DNA of 58,219 bases from Blastomonas sp. CACIA14H2 (GCA_000503195.1 AYSC01000026.1:1-58219), one strand, 5' to 3'. Numbered from the stretch's first letter, positions 1-8,951 are shown. The notes: a model not told the origin generated them from the sequence alone. A program made the numbers and translations.

Positions 1-18
1 GTCCCGCCTTCGCGGGGA
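1..18. repeat. Palindromic intergenic repeat half
   Basis: TCCCGC and GCGGGG arms flank a CTTC loop at the very start of the window. The same CCCGCCTTCGCGGG core recurs at 3388-3404, so this looks like a dispersed palindromic repeat cut by the window edge. It lies just past the stop codon of the uracil-DNA glycosylase gene. Confidence 0.5.
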
Positions 19-31
19 TAACGAGATACGG

Positions 32-763
32 TCAGGCAGGCTGCACCGGCTCCGGCGGCAACCGCCAGTCGATCGGCGCCAGCCCCTGGCCTTCCAGAAA
101 CGCATTGGCCTGGCTGAAATGCCCGCAGCCCAGAAAGCCGCGATGCGCCGACAGCGGCGAGGGGTGCGGCGCCTTGAGCACCAGATGCCGCCCGCCGCGA
201 TCGATGCTGTCGACCCCCGCTGCCTTTTTCTGCGCATGGCTCCCCCAGAGCAGGAACACCACCGGATGGTCGAGGGCATTGACCCGCGCGATCACCGCAT
301 CGGTAAACCGCTCCCAGCCCTTGCCCTGGTGCGACCCGGCCTCGCCCATCTCGACCGTCAGCACCGCATTGAGCAGCAGCACGCCCTGGCTCGCCCAATG
401 CTCGAGAAACCCGTGGCGCGGCGGCGCGATGCCGAGATCGCGCTGCAATTCCTTGTAGATGTTCACCAGCGACGGCGGCACCGGCACCCCGGGGCGCACG
501 CTGAAGCACAGCCCGTGCGCCTGGCCAGGGCCGTGATACGGGTCCTGGCCCAGGATGACCACGCGCACCTTGTCGGGCGGAGTAAGGTCGAGCGCGCGGA
601 ACCAGTGGCTGCCCGGCGGGAAGATGCGCGCGCCCGCCGCCTTGCGCTCGAGCAGGAAGCGCTTGAGACCGGCCATGTAGGGCGCGGCAAATTCCGCCGC
701 GAGCGCCTCGCGCCATTGCGGATCGAGCCGGACGGCGGCCTGGCTGGTTTCGGTGTCGCTCAT
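32..763 (-). CDS. ung: Uracil-DNA glycosylase, family 1
   Basis: This enzyme removes uracil from DNA to start base-excision repair in the cytoplasm. The 243-residue product has the family-1 water-activating motif GQDPYHG (catalytic Asp about residue 74) with the following GLCFSV segment, and the C-terminal DNA-intercalation motif [11 protein letters not shown]. Length is typical of bacterial Ung. The reading frame stays open far upstream, but family similarity begins at the ATG at 761-763 (MSDTETSQ), so that start is used. The gene stands alone on the minus strand and is divergent from the VOC gene. Nothing looks damaged. Confidence 0.96.
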   Translation of the reverse strand: MSDTETSQAAVRLDPQWREALAAEFAAPYMAGLKRFLLERKAAGARIFPPGSHWFRALDLTPPDKVRVVILGQDPYHGPGQAHGLCFSVRPGVPVPPSLVNIYKELQRDLGIAPPRHGFLEHWASQGVLLLNAVLTVEMGEAGSHQGKGWERFTDAVIARVNALDHPVVFLLWGSHAQKKAAGVDSIDRGGRHLVLKAPHPSPLSAHRGFLGCGHFSQANAFLEGQGLAPIDWRLPPEPVQPA

Positions 764-883
764 CGTCCTGCCTTGCCGCAGCGCCGGGCGCAGCGTCAAG
801 CGATCGGATTTTCGCCTTTGTCCGATTTGGTGGTAAAGTAGCGCGTCGTCGCGACTCGCGGCGCAGAAGCGGGAGCTTTCTCG

Positions 884-1264
884 ATGCCGCTCACCCACGG
901 CAAGCCGGTCACCTTCATCAACACCGCGAACCGCCGCGCGGCCGAAAGCTTCTATCGCGACGTGCTCAAGCTCCAGTTCGTTGCCGACGATGGCTTTGCG
1001 GCGGTGTTCGATCTGGGCGGCGCGGTGCTGCGCATCACCGAGCTCGAAGGCTTCGCGGCGAGCCCGCACCCGGCGCTCGGCTGGTCGGTCGAGGATATCG
1101 AGCAGACCATGGAACATCTGGTCAGCCGCGGCATCGCGCCAAAGATCTACGAGGGCTTCGGCCAGGATGCGCTGGGCATCTGGACCGCGCCCGACGGGGT
1201 GGCGAGGGTTGCCTGGTTCCAGGACCCGGACGGCAATCTGCTGAGCGTCGTCCAGGGCGGCTGA
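884..1264 (+). CDS. VOC (glyoxalase/bleomycin-resistance) family protein
   Basis: This 126-residue single vicinal-oxygen-chelate module runs from [18 protein letters not shown] through to [14 protein letters not shown]. The ending DPDGN is the usual VOC C-terminal strand with a metal-ligand position. Members bind a divalent metal and act on glyoxal adducts, aromatic diols or drugs, but the substrate cannot be read from the sequence. It faces the SDR gene convergently with only a few bases between the stop codons. The ATG at 884 gives the whole domain. I see no operon partner. Confidence 0.85.
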   Translation: MPLTHGKPVTFINTANRRAAESFYRDVLKLQFVADDGFAAVFDLGGAVLRITELEGFAASPHPALGWSVEDIEQTMEHLVSRGIAPKIYEGFGQDALGIWTAPDGVARVAWFQDPDGNLLSVVQGG

Positions 1265-1271
1265 GCCGCAT

Positions 1272-2027
1272 TCAGAGCGAGTGCACCAGATGCCCGCCAT
1301 CGACCGTCAGGACGCTGCCGGTCATGAAGCGGCTGGCGTCTGACGCCAGCAGCAGCAACGGCCCATCGAGATCGGGCAGCTCGCCATAGCGGCGCATCGC
1401 GATGCGCTTGCGCAACGGTTCGCCCGCCTCGCCCGAAAGCTGGTCGCGGTTGATATCGGTGAGGAAATAGCCCGGCGCGAGCGCGTTGACGCGGATGTTG
1501 AAGCGCGCCAGCTCCATCGCCAGCTGCCGTGTCATGTGCAGCACGCCCGCCTTGGACACCGCATAGGGGCCGGTGCCCGCCGCGGTCTGGAAGCCGGTGA
1601 TCGACGCGGTGTTGATGATGTTGCCGCCGCCGCGCTCGCGCATGCCGCGCGCCGCCTCGGTTGCGACATTCCACGCGCCCTTGAGGTTGATTCCCATCAC
1701 GAAGTCGAAATCGTCCTCGGTCTGGTCGAGCGCGCGTTTGGTGACCGCGACTCCGGCATTGTTGATGCAGGTATCGATGGCCCCTGCGGCGGCCATGCCT
1801 TCGCGCACCGAGGCGACATCGGCGACATCCATGCGGATCGCCTCGGCGCTGCCCCCGGCGCTCGTTATCTCCTCGACCAGAGCCTCGAGCGCGGGCAGGC
1901 GGCGCGCGGTGACGATGACATGCGCGCCGCTCCTCGCCAGCAGCCGCGCGAAATGCGCGCCGAAACCTTCGCTCGATGCCCCGGTGACGAGGATACGCTG
2001 GCCGGTCAGGTCTGCGGTAAGGGTCAT
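1272..2027 (-). CDS. SDR-family NAD(P)-dependent oxidoreductase
   Basis: This is a classical short-chain dehydrogenase/reductase of 251 residues. The cofactor motif TGASSEGFG lies near the N-terminus, followed by NNAG, a catalytic serine in NTASITGF and the YxxxK pair in GPYAVSKAG. The C-terminal half ends with SVLTVDGGH, typical of the family. The start at 2027 overlaps the stop of the upstream acyl-CoA dehydrogenase (ATGA), so the two are translationally coupled. A longer open frame exists but lies inside the dehydrogenase. The pairing suggests oxidation or reduction of an acyl or alcohol intermediate. The substrate is unknown. Confidence 0.92.
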   Translation of the reverse strand: MTLTADLTGQRILVTGASSEGFGAHFARLLARSGAHVIVTARRLPALEALVEEITSAGGSAEAIRMDVADVASVREGMAAAGAIDTCINNAGVAVTKRALDQTEDDFDFVMGINLKGAWNVATEAARGMRERGGGNIINTASITGFQTAAGTGPYAVSKAGVLHMTRQLAMELARFNIRVNALAPGYFLTDINRDQLSGEAGEPLRKRIAMRRYGELPDLDGPLLLLASDASRFMTGSVLTVDGGHLVHSL

Positions 2028-3208
2028 GCGTTTGCTCCCTCCATGGCGTGCTTGTGGTCGCGCTTGATCTTCTTGGCGAGCGACCATTTGTGCACCTCGG
2101 TCGGGCCGTCATAGATGCGGAAGGCGCGGATTTCGCGGAACACCTGTTCGACGATCGTGTCGCCGCTGACCCCGGTGCCGCCCATCACCTGCACGCAGCG
2201 ATCGGCGACGCGCATCAGCGCCTCGGACACCGCGACCTTGGTCATCGAGCTCTCCACGGTGCCGAGCGCGCCGGTATCGAGCACGCCCGCGCACCAGGCG
2301 ATCATCAGCTCGGCCTGTTTGAGGTCGATCAGGTTCTCGGCGAGCATGAAGCCGACGCCCTCGTGATCGACCAGCGGCTTGCCGAAGGCATGGCGGCGGC
2401 AGGCATAGTCGCTCGCGATCTCGTGCGCGCGGGTCGCCGCGCCGAACCAGCGCATGCAGTGCGACAGGCGGGCAGGCGAGAGGCGGACCTGCGCATATTT
2501 GAAGCCCTCGCCGCTCTCGCCCAGCATCTGGTCGGCGGGCACGCGCAGGTTCTCGATGCTGATGACGGCGTGGCCGCCGGGCATCGAACTGTCGATGGTA
2601 TCGAGCACGCGCTCGATGCGGATCGCAGGGTCGGGCAGATCGACCAGGAACATGCACGCGCCGTCGTCCGACCTGGCCATGACGATGCCGACCTTCGCGC
2701 CTTCCGCGCCGGTGATGAACGCCTTGCGCCCGTTGATCACCCAATGATTGCCGTCGAGCTTCGCCGTCGTCTTCATCATCGACGGGTCGGAGCCCGCACC
2801 GCCTTCCTCGGCCGGTTCGGTCATGAAAAAGGCCGATCGCGAATCGCCGGAAACGAGCTGGTTCAGGAACCGCGCCTTCTGTTCGGGGCTGCCGACCTTG
2901 CCGAGCAGGTACATGTTGCCCTCGTCGGGCGCGGCGGTGTTGCAGGCGACGGGGCCGAGCGGCGACAGGCCCGATTTCTGCAGCACGATCGCGGTCTGCG
3001 CCTGGGTCAGGTGGCGGCCATCGGGCAGGATATGCGGCGTCATCACCCCGGCCTTCCGGGCGAGCGCACGCAGCTCCAGCACCAGCTCTTCCGACGGCCC
3101 ATGCGCGCCGCAGCGCGGATCGCGCTCATAGGGGGCGACGACATCGCGGACGAAACGCTCGACCTTCGCGGCAATCGCATCGACTTCGGCGGCGGACAGA
3201 TGGGACAT
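2024..3208 (-). CDS. Acyl-CoA dehydrogenase family protein
   Basis: This flavoprotein is expected to oxidise an acyl-CoA to the enoyl-CoA, passing electrons to ETF. The 394-residue product has the family layout: an N-terminal helical domain, the FAD-contact segment SAFFMTEPAEEGGAGSD, then WVINGRKAFITGA. The C-terminal helical domain holds VMGGTGVSGDT and the closing IYDGPTEVHKWSLAKKI. The extended N-terminus and the GGTG motif recall the ACAD10/ACAD11-like branch. It is the first gene of a two-gene unit with the SDR. The substrate chain length is not evident. Confidence 0.92.
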   Translation of the reverse strand: MSHLSAAEVDAIAAKVERFVRDVVAPYERDPRCGAHGPSEELVLELRALARKAGVMTPHILPDGRHLTQAQTAIVLQKSGLSPLGPVACNTAAPDEGNMYLLGKVGSPEQKARFLNQLVSGDSRSAFFMTEPAEEGGAGSDPSMMKTTAKLDGNHWVINGRKAFITGAEGAKVGIVMARSDDGACMFLVDLPDPAIRIERVLDTIDSSMPGGHAVISIENLRVPADQMLGESGEGFKYAQVRLSPARLSHCMRWFGAATRAHEIASDYACRRHAFGKPLVDHEGVGFMLAENLIDLKQAELMIAWCAGVLDTGALGTVESSMTKVAVSEALMRVADRCVQVMGGTGVSGDTIVEQVFREIRAFRIYDGPTEVHKWSLAKKIKRDHKHAMEGANA

Positions 3209-3321
3209 GGAAAAGGCTCCCCGGGACGTTCATGGATTCGCCCAAGCCGGGTAAACAAGCTGGCAGCTTAATCAACTGATTAAAGTGCGGGGGGCGATGC
3301 CCCATCGTGCCGTCCCCAACC

Positions 3322-3406
3322 GTTCCCCTGCGAAGGCAGGGGCCCATCTCCTGTCGGTTGTTCCAGAGGCACCGTCCGGAGATGGGCTCCCGCCTTCGCG
3401 GGAGAC
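3322..3406. repeat. Palindromic intergenic repeat (REP/MITE-like)
   Basis: Two hairpins (CCCCTGCGAAGGCAGGGG and CTCCCGCCTTCGCGGGAG) sit inside a larger inverted repeat, GCCCATCTCC paired with GGAGATGGGC, so the whole segment can fold as a cruciform. It lies in the 230-base gap between the acyl-CoA dehydrogenase start and the TonB-C gene. The core matches the repeat at position 1. No coding sequence is visible here. Confidence 0.7.
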
Positions 3407-3440
3407 CGGGTAAGGGGAATACATCTTGCCGTTCGCTTCC

Positions 3441-3866
3441 CTAATCCGGAATGTACCAGCGCATCATGCCTTCATAGCGGCCCACGATGGCTTTGCCTTG
3501 GCTATTGGTCGCGGGATGGAAGCGCGCGCGCCGAACCAGATTTCGGTATGTCGCCTCATCCAGCCATCGCGAGCCGGAGGATTCGGTGATTTCGCACTGG
3601 GCGACCCGGCCTGTGGTAGCGATCAACAAGCGGTAACGGGTGACGCCCTCGTGGCGGGTATCCGTGGGATAATCCTGCAGTGTAATCCATGTAGAGGCGT
3701 CATTCCGTGGCCTGGCAGCTTGGATTGCTGCCGCCCGCGTTTTTCCTGTCGGCGCGACGCCGCCTTGTCTTTCCGGACTTGCAATGGCTGGCCCCGCCAT
3801 CGCAACGCCGACCAAGGAGACACTCAATATGCTAGCAAGCCTGTGCAACGAGAATCTCAATGTCAT
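3441..3866 (-). CDS. Small exported TonB C-terminal-like protein
   Basis: This 141-residue protein has an N-terminal signal peptide (hydrophobic SILSVSLVGVAMAGPAIA) and then a TonB-C-like fold: VTRYRLLIATTGRVAQCEI, SSGSRWLDEATYRNLVRRARF, ending in GRYEGMMRWYIP. Proteins of this type are periplasmic and lack the Pro-rich linker and membrane anchor of true TonB. They may bind cell-envelope partners, but the function is unknown. Two ATGs lie close together. The CGGAGG ribosome site abuts the first and is 6 bases from the second, so the second (3864-3866) is the likely start. Confidence 0.75.
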   Translation of the reverse strand: MTLRFSLHRLASILSVSLVGVAMAGPAIASPERQGGVAPTGKTRAAAIQAARPRNDASTWITLQDYPTDTRHEGVTRYRLLIATTGRVAQCEITESSGSRWLDEATYRNLVRRARFHPATNSQGKAIVGRYEGMMRWYIPD

Positions 3867-3913
3867 TGGCATCCTCCGAGGGATTAAAGTCCAGCTTGCC
3901 GCCTTCGTCGGAT

Positions 3914-4234
3914 TCAAGCCGCCATTACCCCCGGCCTTGGTGGCTCGATCCGGCTCACCTTGATGACCTTCGCGGCGGATTGCGCCCGAGCAAGGTCGTG
4001 CGCCGACTGCATCCGCAGCAGCGTTTTTGCCGCTACGCCAAACGCCATTTCGAAGCGGATCGCCATTTCGGGCGAAAGCGCAGACTTGCCGTTGAGCAGA
4101 TTGCTGAGCGCCACCCTTGTGACATCCAGTCGCGCTGCGGCATCGCTCTGGGTGAGGCCGTAAGGCTCGATGAAGTTGCGCCGCAGCCAAGGGCCAGGGT
4201 GGAGCGCGAAACGGTTGTGCAGCTTGATCGCCAT
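3914..4234 (-). CDS. higA: HigA-type antitoxin (XRE-family)
   Basis: The 106-residue protein carries the helix-turn-helix of the HigA/VapI addiction-module family: a conserved HPGPWLRRNFIEPYGLTQ lead-in, then AARLDVTRVALSNLLNGK as the DNA-binding helices and LSPEMAIRFEMAFG. It is expected to bind and neutralise the HigB toxin and to repress its own promoter. Its ATG overlaps the stop of the toxin gene by one base (TGATG). The toxin-first order is normal for higBA loci. The 30-residue tail after the domain is unconserved to my eye. Confidence 0.92.
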   Translation of the reverse strand: MAIKLHNRFALHPGPWLRRNFIEPYGLTQSDAAARLDVTRVALSNLLNGKSALSPEMAIRFEMAFGVAAKTLLRMQSAHDLARAQSAAKVIKVSRIEPPRPGVMAA

Positions 4235-4515
4235 CAGTGATAATCCTCAAGATCCAGATTGCCGATTGTCGTGTCGTCGATCCTTTTGAATGTCAGTCGC
4301 CAGTTGCGGGTGATCGTCATCGCAAAATCCCCCTTTCGGTCACCTTTCAGGGCGTGGAAGCCGAAATTGGGCGGAATGGCCAGTTCATCGAACGTTTCGG
4401 CAGCATCGATGAACGCGACCATGTCCGCCAGACGTTCGGGCTCGATCACGCCCCTGGCGTTTCCGGTTTCAAGAAACCTGCGCAGCTGCTTGTGCCGGAC
4501 GCTCTCGATTTCCAT
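4234..4515 (-). CDS. higB: HigB-type toxin (RelE/ParE superfamily)
   Basis: This 93-residue RelE-like toxin is of the HigB (plasmid-maintenance killer) type. It has the family's opening VRHKQLRRFLETGNARGV, a central LHALKGDRKGDF-like segment (here FHALKGDRKGDFAM) and the terminal strand NWRLTFKRI followed by LEDYH. HigB toxins cleave mRNA on the ribosome. It is the first gene of the higBA operon. The predicted -10 box ends 7 bases before the ATG, so the mRNA may be leaderless. The inverted repeat directly upstream is the expected HigA operator. Confidence 0.93.
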   Translation of the reverse strand: MEIESVRHKQLRRFLETGNARGVIEPERLADMVAFIDAAETFDELAIPPNFGFHALKGDRKGDFAMTITRNWRLTFKRIDDTTIGNLDLEDYH

Positions 4516-4521
4516 CGCATA

Positions 4522-4558
4522 TGTATAGTCTGACTTTACATGGATGTAAAGTCAGACT
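4522..4558 (-). promoter_or_regulatory. higBA promoter and palindromic operator
   Basis: A perfect inverted repeat of 15-base arms (AGTCTGACTTTACAT at 4527-4541 and its complement at 4544-4558) is separated by two bases. Read on the minus strand it contains TTTACA (4545-4550), 17 bases, then TATACA (4522-4527), a good sigma-70 promoter. The operator therefore covers both promoter boxes, which fits HigA autorepression. Transcription should start at or next to the higB ATG (4515). Confidence 0.85.
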
Positions 4559-4583
4559 TGGCATCGACCGGACGGCAAGGTGC

Positions 4584-4623
4584 ACAAAAAACCCCGCCGC
4601 GCCATCAGGCGCAGGCGGGGTTT
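4584..4623 (-). terminator. Rho-independent terminator of the cold-shock gene
   Basis: On the minus strand, AAACCCCGCC pairs with GGCGGGGTTT around a GC-rich inner stem and small loop, and the hairpin is followed by a T-run. It lies 40 bases after the stop of the two-domain cold-shock gene. It also separates that gene from higBA. Confidence 0.85.
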
Positions 4624-4663
4624 CGTGTCTCTCATCCGGACCGTTGAGGCCCGGAAAACCGGG

Positions 4664-5440
4664 TCAGCCGTTATGCGGGACCAGGTTGACGGCCGAGTGC
4701 TTGCCGCGGCGGTCGACTTCGAGGTCGAACTCCAGACGGTCGCCCTGGTTGAGGCCTGCCATGCCGGCACGCTCGACCGCGCTGATGTGCACGAACGCGT
4801 CGGGCTGGCCATCGTCGCGGGTGATGAAGCCGAAGCCCTTCATCGAGTTGAAGAACTTGACCGTTCCGGTGGCACGCTCGCCGGTGAGCTCGCGGCGCGG
4901 AGCCTCGCTGCGCGGGCCGCGCTCACCGCGGTCGCCGCCGCCCGCACCTTCGGTCACGGGGATCAGCTCGCCATCGATCTTGAGGTCGCTGGCCGAAACC
5001 TTGCCGCCGCGATCGACGAGCGTGAATTCCAGGCCCTGGCCTTCGGCAAGGCTCGAAAGGCCTGCCCGCTCGACCGCGCTGATGTGCACGAACACGTCGT
5101 CGCCGCCATCTTCACGCTGAATGAAACCGAAGCCTTTCTGGGCGTTGAAGAACTTCACCTTGCCCTTGGCTTCGCCGACCACCTGGGTGGGCATGCCGCC
5201 AAAGCCGCCGCGGCCACCACCTCCGCTGCGCGGGCCGCCGCCGAAGCCGCCGCCGCCGCCGCCGCCACCACCGCCGCCGAAGCCGCCACGATCGCCGCCG
5301 CCAAAGCCGCCGCGATCACCGCCGCCAAAACCACCACGGTCACCATAAGAGGGCGGAGGCGAAAAAGCGTCGAAATCATCCTCGCCGAATCTGTCGCGTT
5401 TGTCCCGGCCCCTGCCGCGCCGACCCCTGTCAAAACTCAT
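4664..5440 (-). CDS. Two-domain cold-shock protein with Gly-rich N-terminus
   Basis: This 258-residue protein has an N-terminal low-complexity arm of RGGFGGGD-type repeats (about residues 30-80). Two cold-shock domains follow, each with the RNP-1-like [25 protein letters not shown], then [20 protein letters not shown], each ending in [12 protein letters not shown] or [12 protein letters not shown]. Paired CSDs are typical of alphaproteobacterial CspA-like RNA-binding proteins that melt mRNA structure. The long RGG-like arm is less usual and resembles RNA-binding or condensate-forming tails. The ATG at 5438-5440 is the only start covering the arm. A terminator follows. Confidence 0.9.
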   Translation of the reverse strand: MSFDRGRRGRGRDKRDRFGEDDFDAFSPPPSYGDRGGFGGGDRGGFGGGDRGGFGGGGGGGGGGGFGGGPRSGGGGRGGFGGMPTQVVGEAKGKVKFFNAQKGFGFIQREDGGDDVFVHISAVERAGLSSLAEGQGLEFTLVDRGGKVSASDLKIDGELIPVTEGAGGGDRGERGPRSEAPRRELTGERATGTVKFFNSMKGFGFITRDDGQPDAFVHISAVERAGMAGLNQGDRLEFDLEVDRRGKHSAVNLVPHNG

Positions 5441-5920
5441 GCCGAACTATTCACTTTCAATGTCGTCCTGGATCACTCGCTCAAGAACAGGGCGGACGTG
5501 AACCCCATCACTCAACTTCCATCCGGTATCCGGGCTCTTGCCTTGGCACCTTGCCAGCCGCCACGCATACCGCGCAAAACTTAACACACCCCAACCCAAG
5601 TCAATGCAAGCAAGCGACTTTTCGACACAGCCACCGGCAATTACCGACCCAAAAACCTGTGGAAGATTGCATTTCCCGCCTTGCGCAGCGGGATATGACC
5701 GCAAAAGGCGCGCGCTTCCATGTGATTCTCTTAACCCATATTCCCAAGATTGGCGAACGATAAATGGCACCGGCCACGGCTTTGCCGCACGCCTGGCGCG
5801 GCTCGGCAACACTGGTTGGCGGGCCGGGTCCGGCCAGCCCCGGGTGGTCTGCCGCAAAATCGGCGCTGCGCGCATCCGGCAGGCCTTGCCAGACCCCGAT
5901 GGCTGCGGCAATTGGGGGGG
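5441..5920. other. 480-base gap between divergent csp and terC genes
   Basis: This space should hold the cold-shock 5' leader and the terC promoter. Open frames here (for example 5538-5945) are short and have no family features. The terC frame is open upstream from 5750, but that extension is Arg/Pro-rich and unlike TerC. I see no RNA gene. Confidence 0.5.
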
Positions 5921-6736
5921 ATGGACAGCATCATCCCGCTTCTGAGCGACCCCGCCGCTTGGGCCGCACTCGTCACGCTCGTGATCCTGGAGGTCGTGCT
6001 CGGCATCGACAACCTGATCTTCATCTCGATCCTGTCGAACAAGCTGCCGGCGCACCAGCAGCAGACCGCGCGCCGCGTCGGCATCGGGCTGGCGCTGGTG
6101 ATGCGGCTGGCGCTGCTGTCGATGATCGCCTTCATCGTCTCGCTGACCACGCCGGTGTTCGATCTCGGCATCACCGGTGCGCCGGGCCAGCATGGCGAAC
6201 CCACGTTCGAGACCCAGTTCTCGTGGCGCGACCTGATCCTGATCGCGGGTGGCCTGTTCCTCGTGTGGAAGGCCACCAAGGAAATCCACCACAGCGTCGA
6301 TGACGAACCCTCGGGCGAGGCGCTCGACAAGAAGGGCAAGGCCGCGCTGAGCTTCGGTTCGGCCATCGTGCAGATCATCGCGCTCGACATGGTGTTCTCG
6401 ATCGATTCGATCCTGACCGCCGTCGGCATGACCGACGATGTGCCGATCATGATGGCCGCGGTCATCATTACCGTCGGCGTGATGCTGGTGGCCGCCGATC
6501 CGCTGGCCAATTTCATCAACCGCAATCCCACGGTGGTCATGCTGGCGCTGGGTTTTCTGCTGATGATCGGCGCGGTGCTGATCGCCGACGGCTTCGGCGT
6601 GCACGTGCCCAAGGGTTATATCTATGCCGCCATGGCCTTTTCTGCGATGGTCGAGGCACTCAATATCTGGGCCCGCAGGGGCCGCGAAAAGCGACGCGGC
6701 GCATCGCCGAACAGCACTGACGGCGAGACAGCATGA
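5921..6736 (+). CDS. TerC-family integral membrane protein
   Basis: This 271-residue polytopic inner-membrane protein has the TerC family signatures: [20 protein letters not shown] near the N-terminus and [19 protein letters not shown] in the middle. Both carry membrane-buried acidic residues thought to handle metal ions. About seven hydrophobic segments are visible, with a charged loop ([18 protein letters not shown]). TerC/Alx/MeeF-type proteins are linked to manganese export and metallation of exported enzymes. The ATG at 5921 follows a G-run that can serve as the ribosome site. Its stop overlaps the rnd-like start (ATGA). Confidence 0.9.
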   Translation: MDSIIPLLSDPAAWAALVTLVILEVVLGIDNLIFISILSNKLPAHQQQTARRVGIGLALVMRLALLSMIAFIVSLTTPVFDLGITGAPGQHGEPTFETQFSWRDLILIAGGLFLVWKATKEIHHSVDDEPSGEALDKKGKAALSFGSAIVQIIALDMVFSIDSILTAVGMTDDVPIMMAAVIITVGVMLVAADPLANFINRNPTVVMLALGFLLMIGAVLIADGFGVHVPKGYIYAAMAFSAMVEALNIWARRGREKRRGASPNSTDGETA

Positions 6737-7350
6737 GTGTTTATTTTCACGAGGAAGACCTGCCGGCGGACGTGCTGGCACCCGGCCCGGTCGCGGTCGA
6801 TACCGAAACCATGGGGCTTGTGACCCCGCGCGACCGGCTTTGCCTGGTGCAGATTTCGGACGGGCGCGGCGACGAGCATCTGGTGCGATTCATGCCCGGC
6901 AGCGATTATGCCGCGCCGCATCTGCGCGCGGTGCTGGCTGACCCCGAGCGGCTCAAGCTCTATCATTTCGCGCGCTTCGATCTGGCGGCGATCCGGCATT
7001 ATCTGGGCGTGATGGCGGCGCCCGTGTTCTGCACCAAGATCGCCTCGCGCCTGATCCGCACCTATACCGACCGGCACGGACTGAAGGAGCTGGTGCGCGA
7101 GGTGCTGGGCAAGGAACTCAGCAAGGTGCAGCAGTCGAGCGACTGGGGCGCGCCCGAGATCAACGATGCGCAGCGCGACTATGCTGCGAGCGACGTGCGC
7201 TTCCTGCACGCATTGCACAAGGCGATGGACGCGCGGCTGGTGCGCGAAGGACGGCGCGAGATCGCGCAGGCCTGTTTCGATTTCCTCCCCGCGCGCGCCG
7301 AGCTCGATCTCGCCGGCTGGCCGGAAATTGATATTTTCGCGCACGCCTAA
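6733..7350 (+). CDS. RNase D-like 3'-5' exonuclease (catalytic domain only)
   Basis: This 205-residue DEDD-superfamily exonuclease has motif I in [10 protein letters not shown], motif II near [11 protein letters not shown] and motif III in [11 protein letters not shown] with the DEDDy tyrosine. It lacks the HRDC domains of full-length RNase D and matches the short alphaproteobacterial ribonuclease D form. It probably trims structured RNA 3' ends. Its start overlaps the terC stop by 4 bases, so the two are likely cotranscribed. The lpt genes begin 68 bases downstream on the same strand. Confidence 0.9.
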   Translation: MSVYFHEEDLPADVLAPGPVAVDTETMGLVTPRDRLCLVQISDGRGDEHLVRFMPGSDYAAPHLRAVLADPERLKLYHFARFDLAAIRHYLGVMAAPVFCTKIASRLIRTYTDRHGLKELVREVLGKELSKVQQSSDWGAPEINDAQRDYAASDVRFLHALHKAMDARLVREGRREIAQACFDFLPARAELDLAGWPEIDIFAHA

Positions 7351-7418
7351 TATATCGCGCCCCTTGAAGGACGCCCGTTCATCGTGCGTTCGCAGTCCAC
7401 AGGCTTGAAAAGCGAACC

Positions 7419-8057
7419 ATGACCCAGCGTGCCGACCAGATGCGTAGCCGCCGCCAGCTGTTCGCCGCGCCCGGCAGCAGCCATGACCGGATGGTGCGCT
7501 TTCTCGGCATGTTCCTGCCGACCGCGATCGGCGTGCTGGTGGCGTTTCTCGCGCTCGCGCCGCTGCTGCGCAACACCGAGGTCAGCTTCCTGCTCGACAA
7601 GAACCAGGTCGATATCGCGCGCGAGCGGATGCGCGTCACCCAGGCGCTCTATCGCGGCCAGGACAGCGAAGGCCGGCCCTTCTCGCTCGAGGCCGGCTCC
7701 GCCGTGCAGAAAAGCTCGCGCAATCCGGTGGTCGAGATGAACGATCTCGCCGCGCGCATCCTGCTGAAGGACGGCCCAGGCGTGCTCGAGGCGGGGCGCG
7801 GCAATTACAACATGGATACCGAACAGGTCTCGGTCGTGGGACCCGTGCAGTTCAGCAGCGCCAATGGCTATCGCATGGTGACGCGCGATGTCGATATCGA
7901 CCTGCCAGAACGCAGCATGGTCAGCCGCGGCGAGGTGACCGGCCGCTTGCCGACTGGCACTTTCCGCGCCGACCGGCTAAAGGCCAACCTTGCCGAGCGC
8001 ACGGTGACGCTGGAAGGGCGCGCGCGCCTGCGCATGACCCAGGGCGGTCTGCCATGA
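7419..8057 (+). CDS. lptC: LPS export ABC transporter periplasmic protein LptC
   Basis: LptC is a bitopic inner-membrane protein that passes lipopolysaccharide from the LptB2FG transporter to LptA. The 212-residue product has one N-terminal membrane segment (FLPTAIGVLVAFLALAPLL) and then a periplasmic beta-jellyroll with repeating strands. Its identity is supported strongly by position: lptA follows with a 4-base overlap and lptB lies further downstream. Sequence conservation in LptC is low, and the alphaproteobacterial form is usual at about 200 residues. Confidence 0.9.
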   Translation: MTQRADQMRSRRQLFAAPGSSHDRMVRFLGMFLPTAIGVLVAFLALAPLLRNTEVSFLLDKNQVDIARERMRVTQALYRGQDSEGRPFSLEAGSAVQKSSRNPVVEMNDLAARILLKDGPGVLEAGRGNYNMDTEQVSVVGPVQFSSANGYRMVTRDVDIDLPERSMVSRGEVTGRLPTGTFRADRLKANLAERTVTLEGRARLRMTQGGLP

Positions 8058-8653
8058 CGGGCTTGAGGAAGACAGGAAGCAGTATGCGGTTTTCGGGCAG
8101 GATTTCAGGGGCGGCACGGCGCGCCTTGCTGGCAGTTTCGGCAGGCGGCATCGTCATGGCCGGGCTGATGCTCTCTCCCGCCAGCGTGACCGCACAGTCG
8201 CTGATGAACCACAACAGCAACGCGCCCGTCGATTATGCCGCCGACCGGATCGAGCTGCAGGATCGCGCCAATCGCGTGCTGCTCTCGGGCAATGTCGATA
8301 TCACCCAGGCGGGGCTCCGGCTGCAGGCGGCGCGGATGACCGTGGCCTATCGCAACGCCGGCGGCATCGAGATCGAGCGGATCGACGCCAATGGGGGCGT
8401 GGTCGTCACCAAGGGCGACGAGCGCGCCAGCGGCAATGTCGGCATCTATGATTTCAACCGGCGCATCATCACGCTGATCGGCAATGTCGCGCTGCGCCAG
8501 GGCGGCAACACGCTCAATGGCGGACGCATGGTGATCGACCTGACCACCGGCCGCTCGACCGTCGATGGCCGCTCGGCCGGCGGCGCGCCGGGCCAGACCG
8601 GCAGCGCGGGCGGGCGTGTCTCGGGCACCTTCTCGGTGCCCAAGCGGGATTGA
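8054..8653 (+). CDS. lptA: LPS export periplasmic bridge protein LptA
   Basis: LptA polymerises across the periplasm as the lipopolysaccharide bridge. The 199-residue product has a signal peptide (ALLAVSAGGIVMAGLMLSPA, cleavage near TAQS). An OstA/LptA domain follows, with DYAADRIELQDRANRVLLSG, MTVAYRN, GDERASGNVGIYDFNRRIIT and NTLNGGRMVIDLTTGRSTVD. Strand repeats such as LSGNVDI and LIGNVAL are visible. The Gly-rich C-terminus is probably flexible. Translation is coupled to lptC. A second in-frame Met (residue 11) could be the true start of the signal peptide. Confidence 0.93.
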   Translation: MTGLRKTGSSMRFSGRISGAARRALLAVSAGGIVMAGLMLSPASVTAQSLMNHNSNAPVDYAADRIELQDRANRVLLSGNVDITQAGLRLQAARMTVAYRNAGGIEIERIDANGGVVVTKGDERASGNVGIYDFNRRIITLIGNVALRQGGNTLNGGRMVIDLTTGRSTVDGRSAGGAPGQTGSAGGRVSGTFSVPKRD

Positions 8654-8666
8654 GCTGTCTTTCCAG

Positions 8667-8820
8667 ATCCTCCCCGAGCTTGTCTCGGGGAGGGGACCGC
8701 AGGTCGGTGGTGGAGGGGAAGCGGGATGGCACAGCGGCTCGCCACAAGCGCGGGCTCGCTGCCCCTACACCACCCGCTGCGCGAGCGGTCCCCCCTCCCC
8801 CAGCGAGCTGGGGGAGGATT
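8667..8820. repeat. Large imperfect palindromic repeat between lptA and lptB
   Basis: A hairpin CTCCCCGAGCTTGTCTCGGGGAG is mirrored by a CCCCCAGC...GCTGGGGG-type hairpin about 130 bases on. The sequence between has further complementary blocks (GGTCGGTGGTGGAGGGG against CCCCTACACCACCC). It resembles the mobile palindromic repeats of sphingomonads and fills much of the 298-base lptA-lptB gap. Neither hairpin has a T-run, so it is a poor terminator. Confidence 0.6.
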
Positions 8821-8951
8821 TCAAGCTCGGCCATGCATAAATCCTGCCAACACGTGATTATCGCCGGTTTTCATCGCCTTGTTCCGTGCTATGGGAGGGG
8901 CAAGACACCGGCGGGCGCAAGCGCTGCCGGAAAGGTTTGCAGGAAGTCACA

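Noticed and set aside
2048-3271. Plus-strand open frame of 407 codons
   Set aside because: Antisense shadow of the acyl-CoA dehydrogenase.
5447-6781. Minus-strand open frame of 444 codons
   Set aside because: Antisense to terC; His/Arg/Gln-rich and without any domain.
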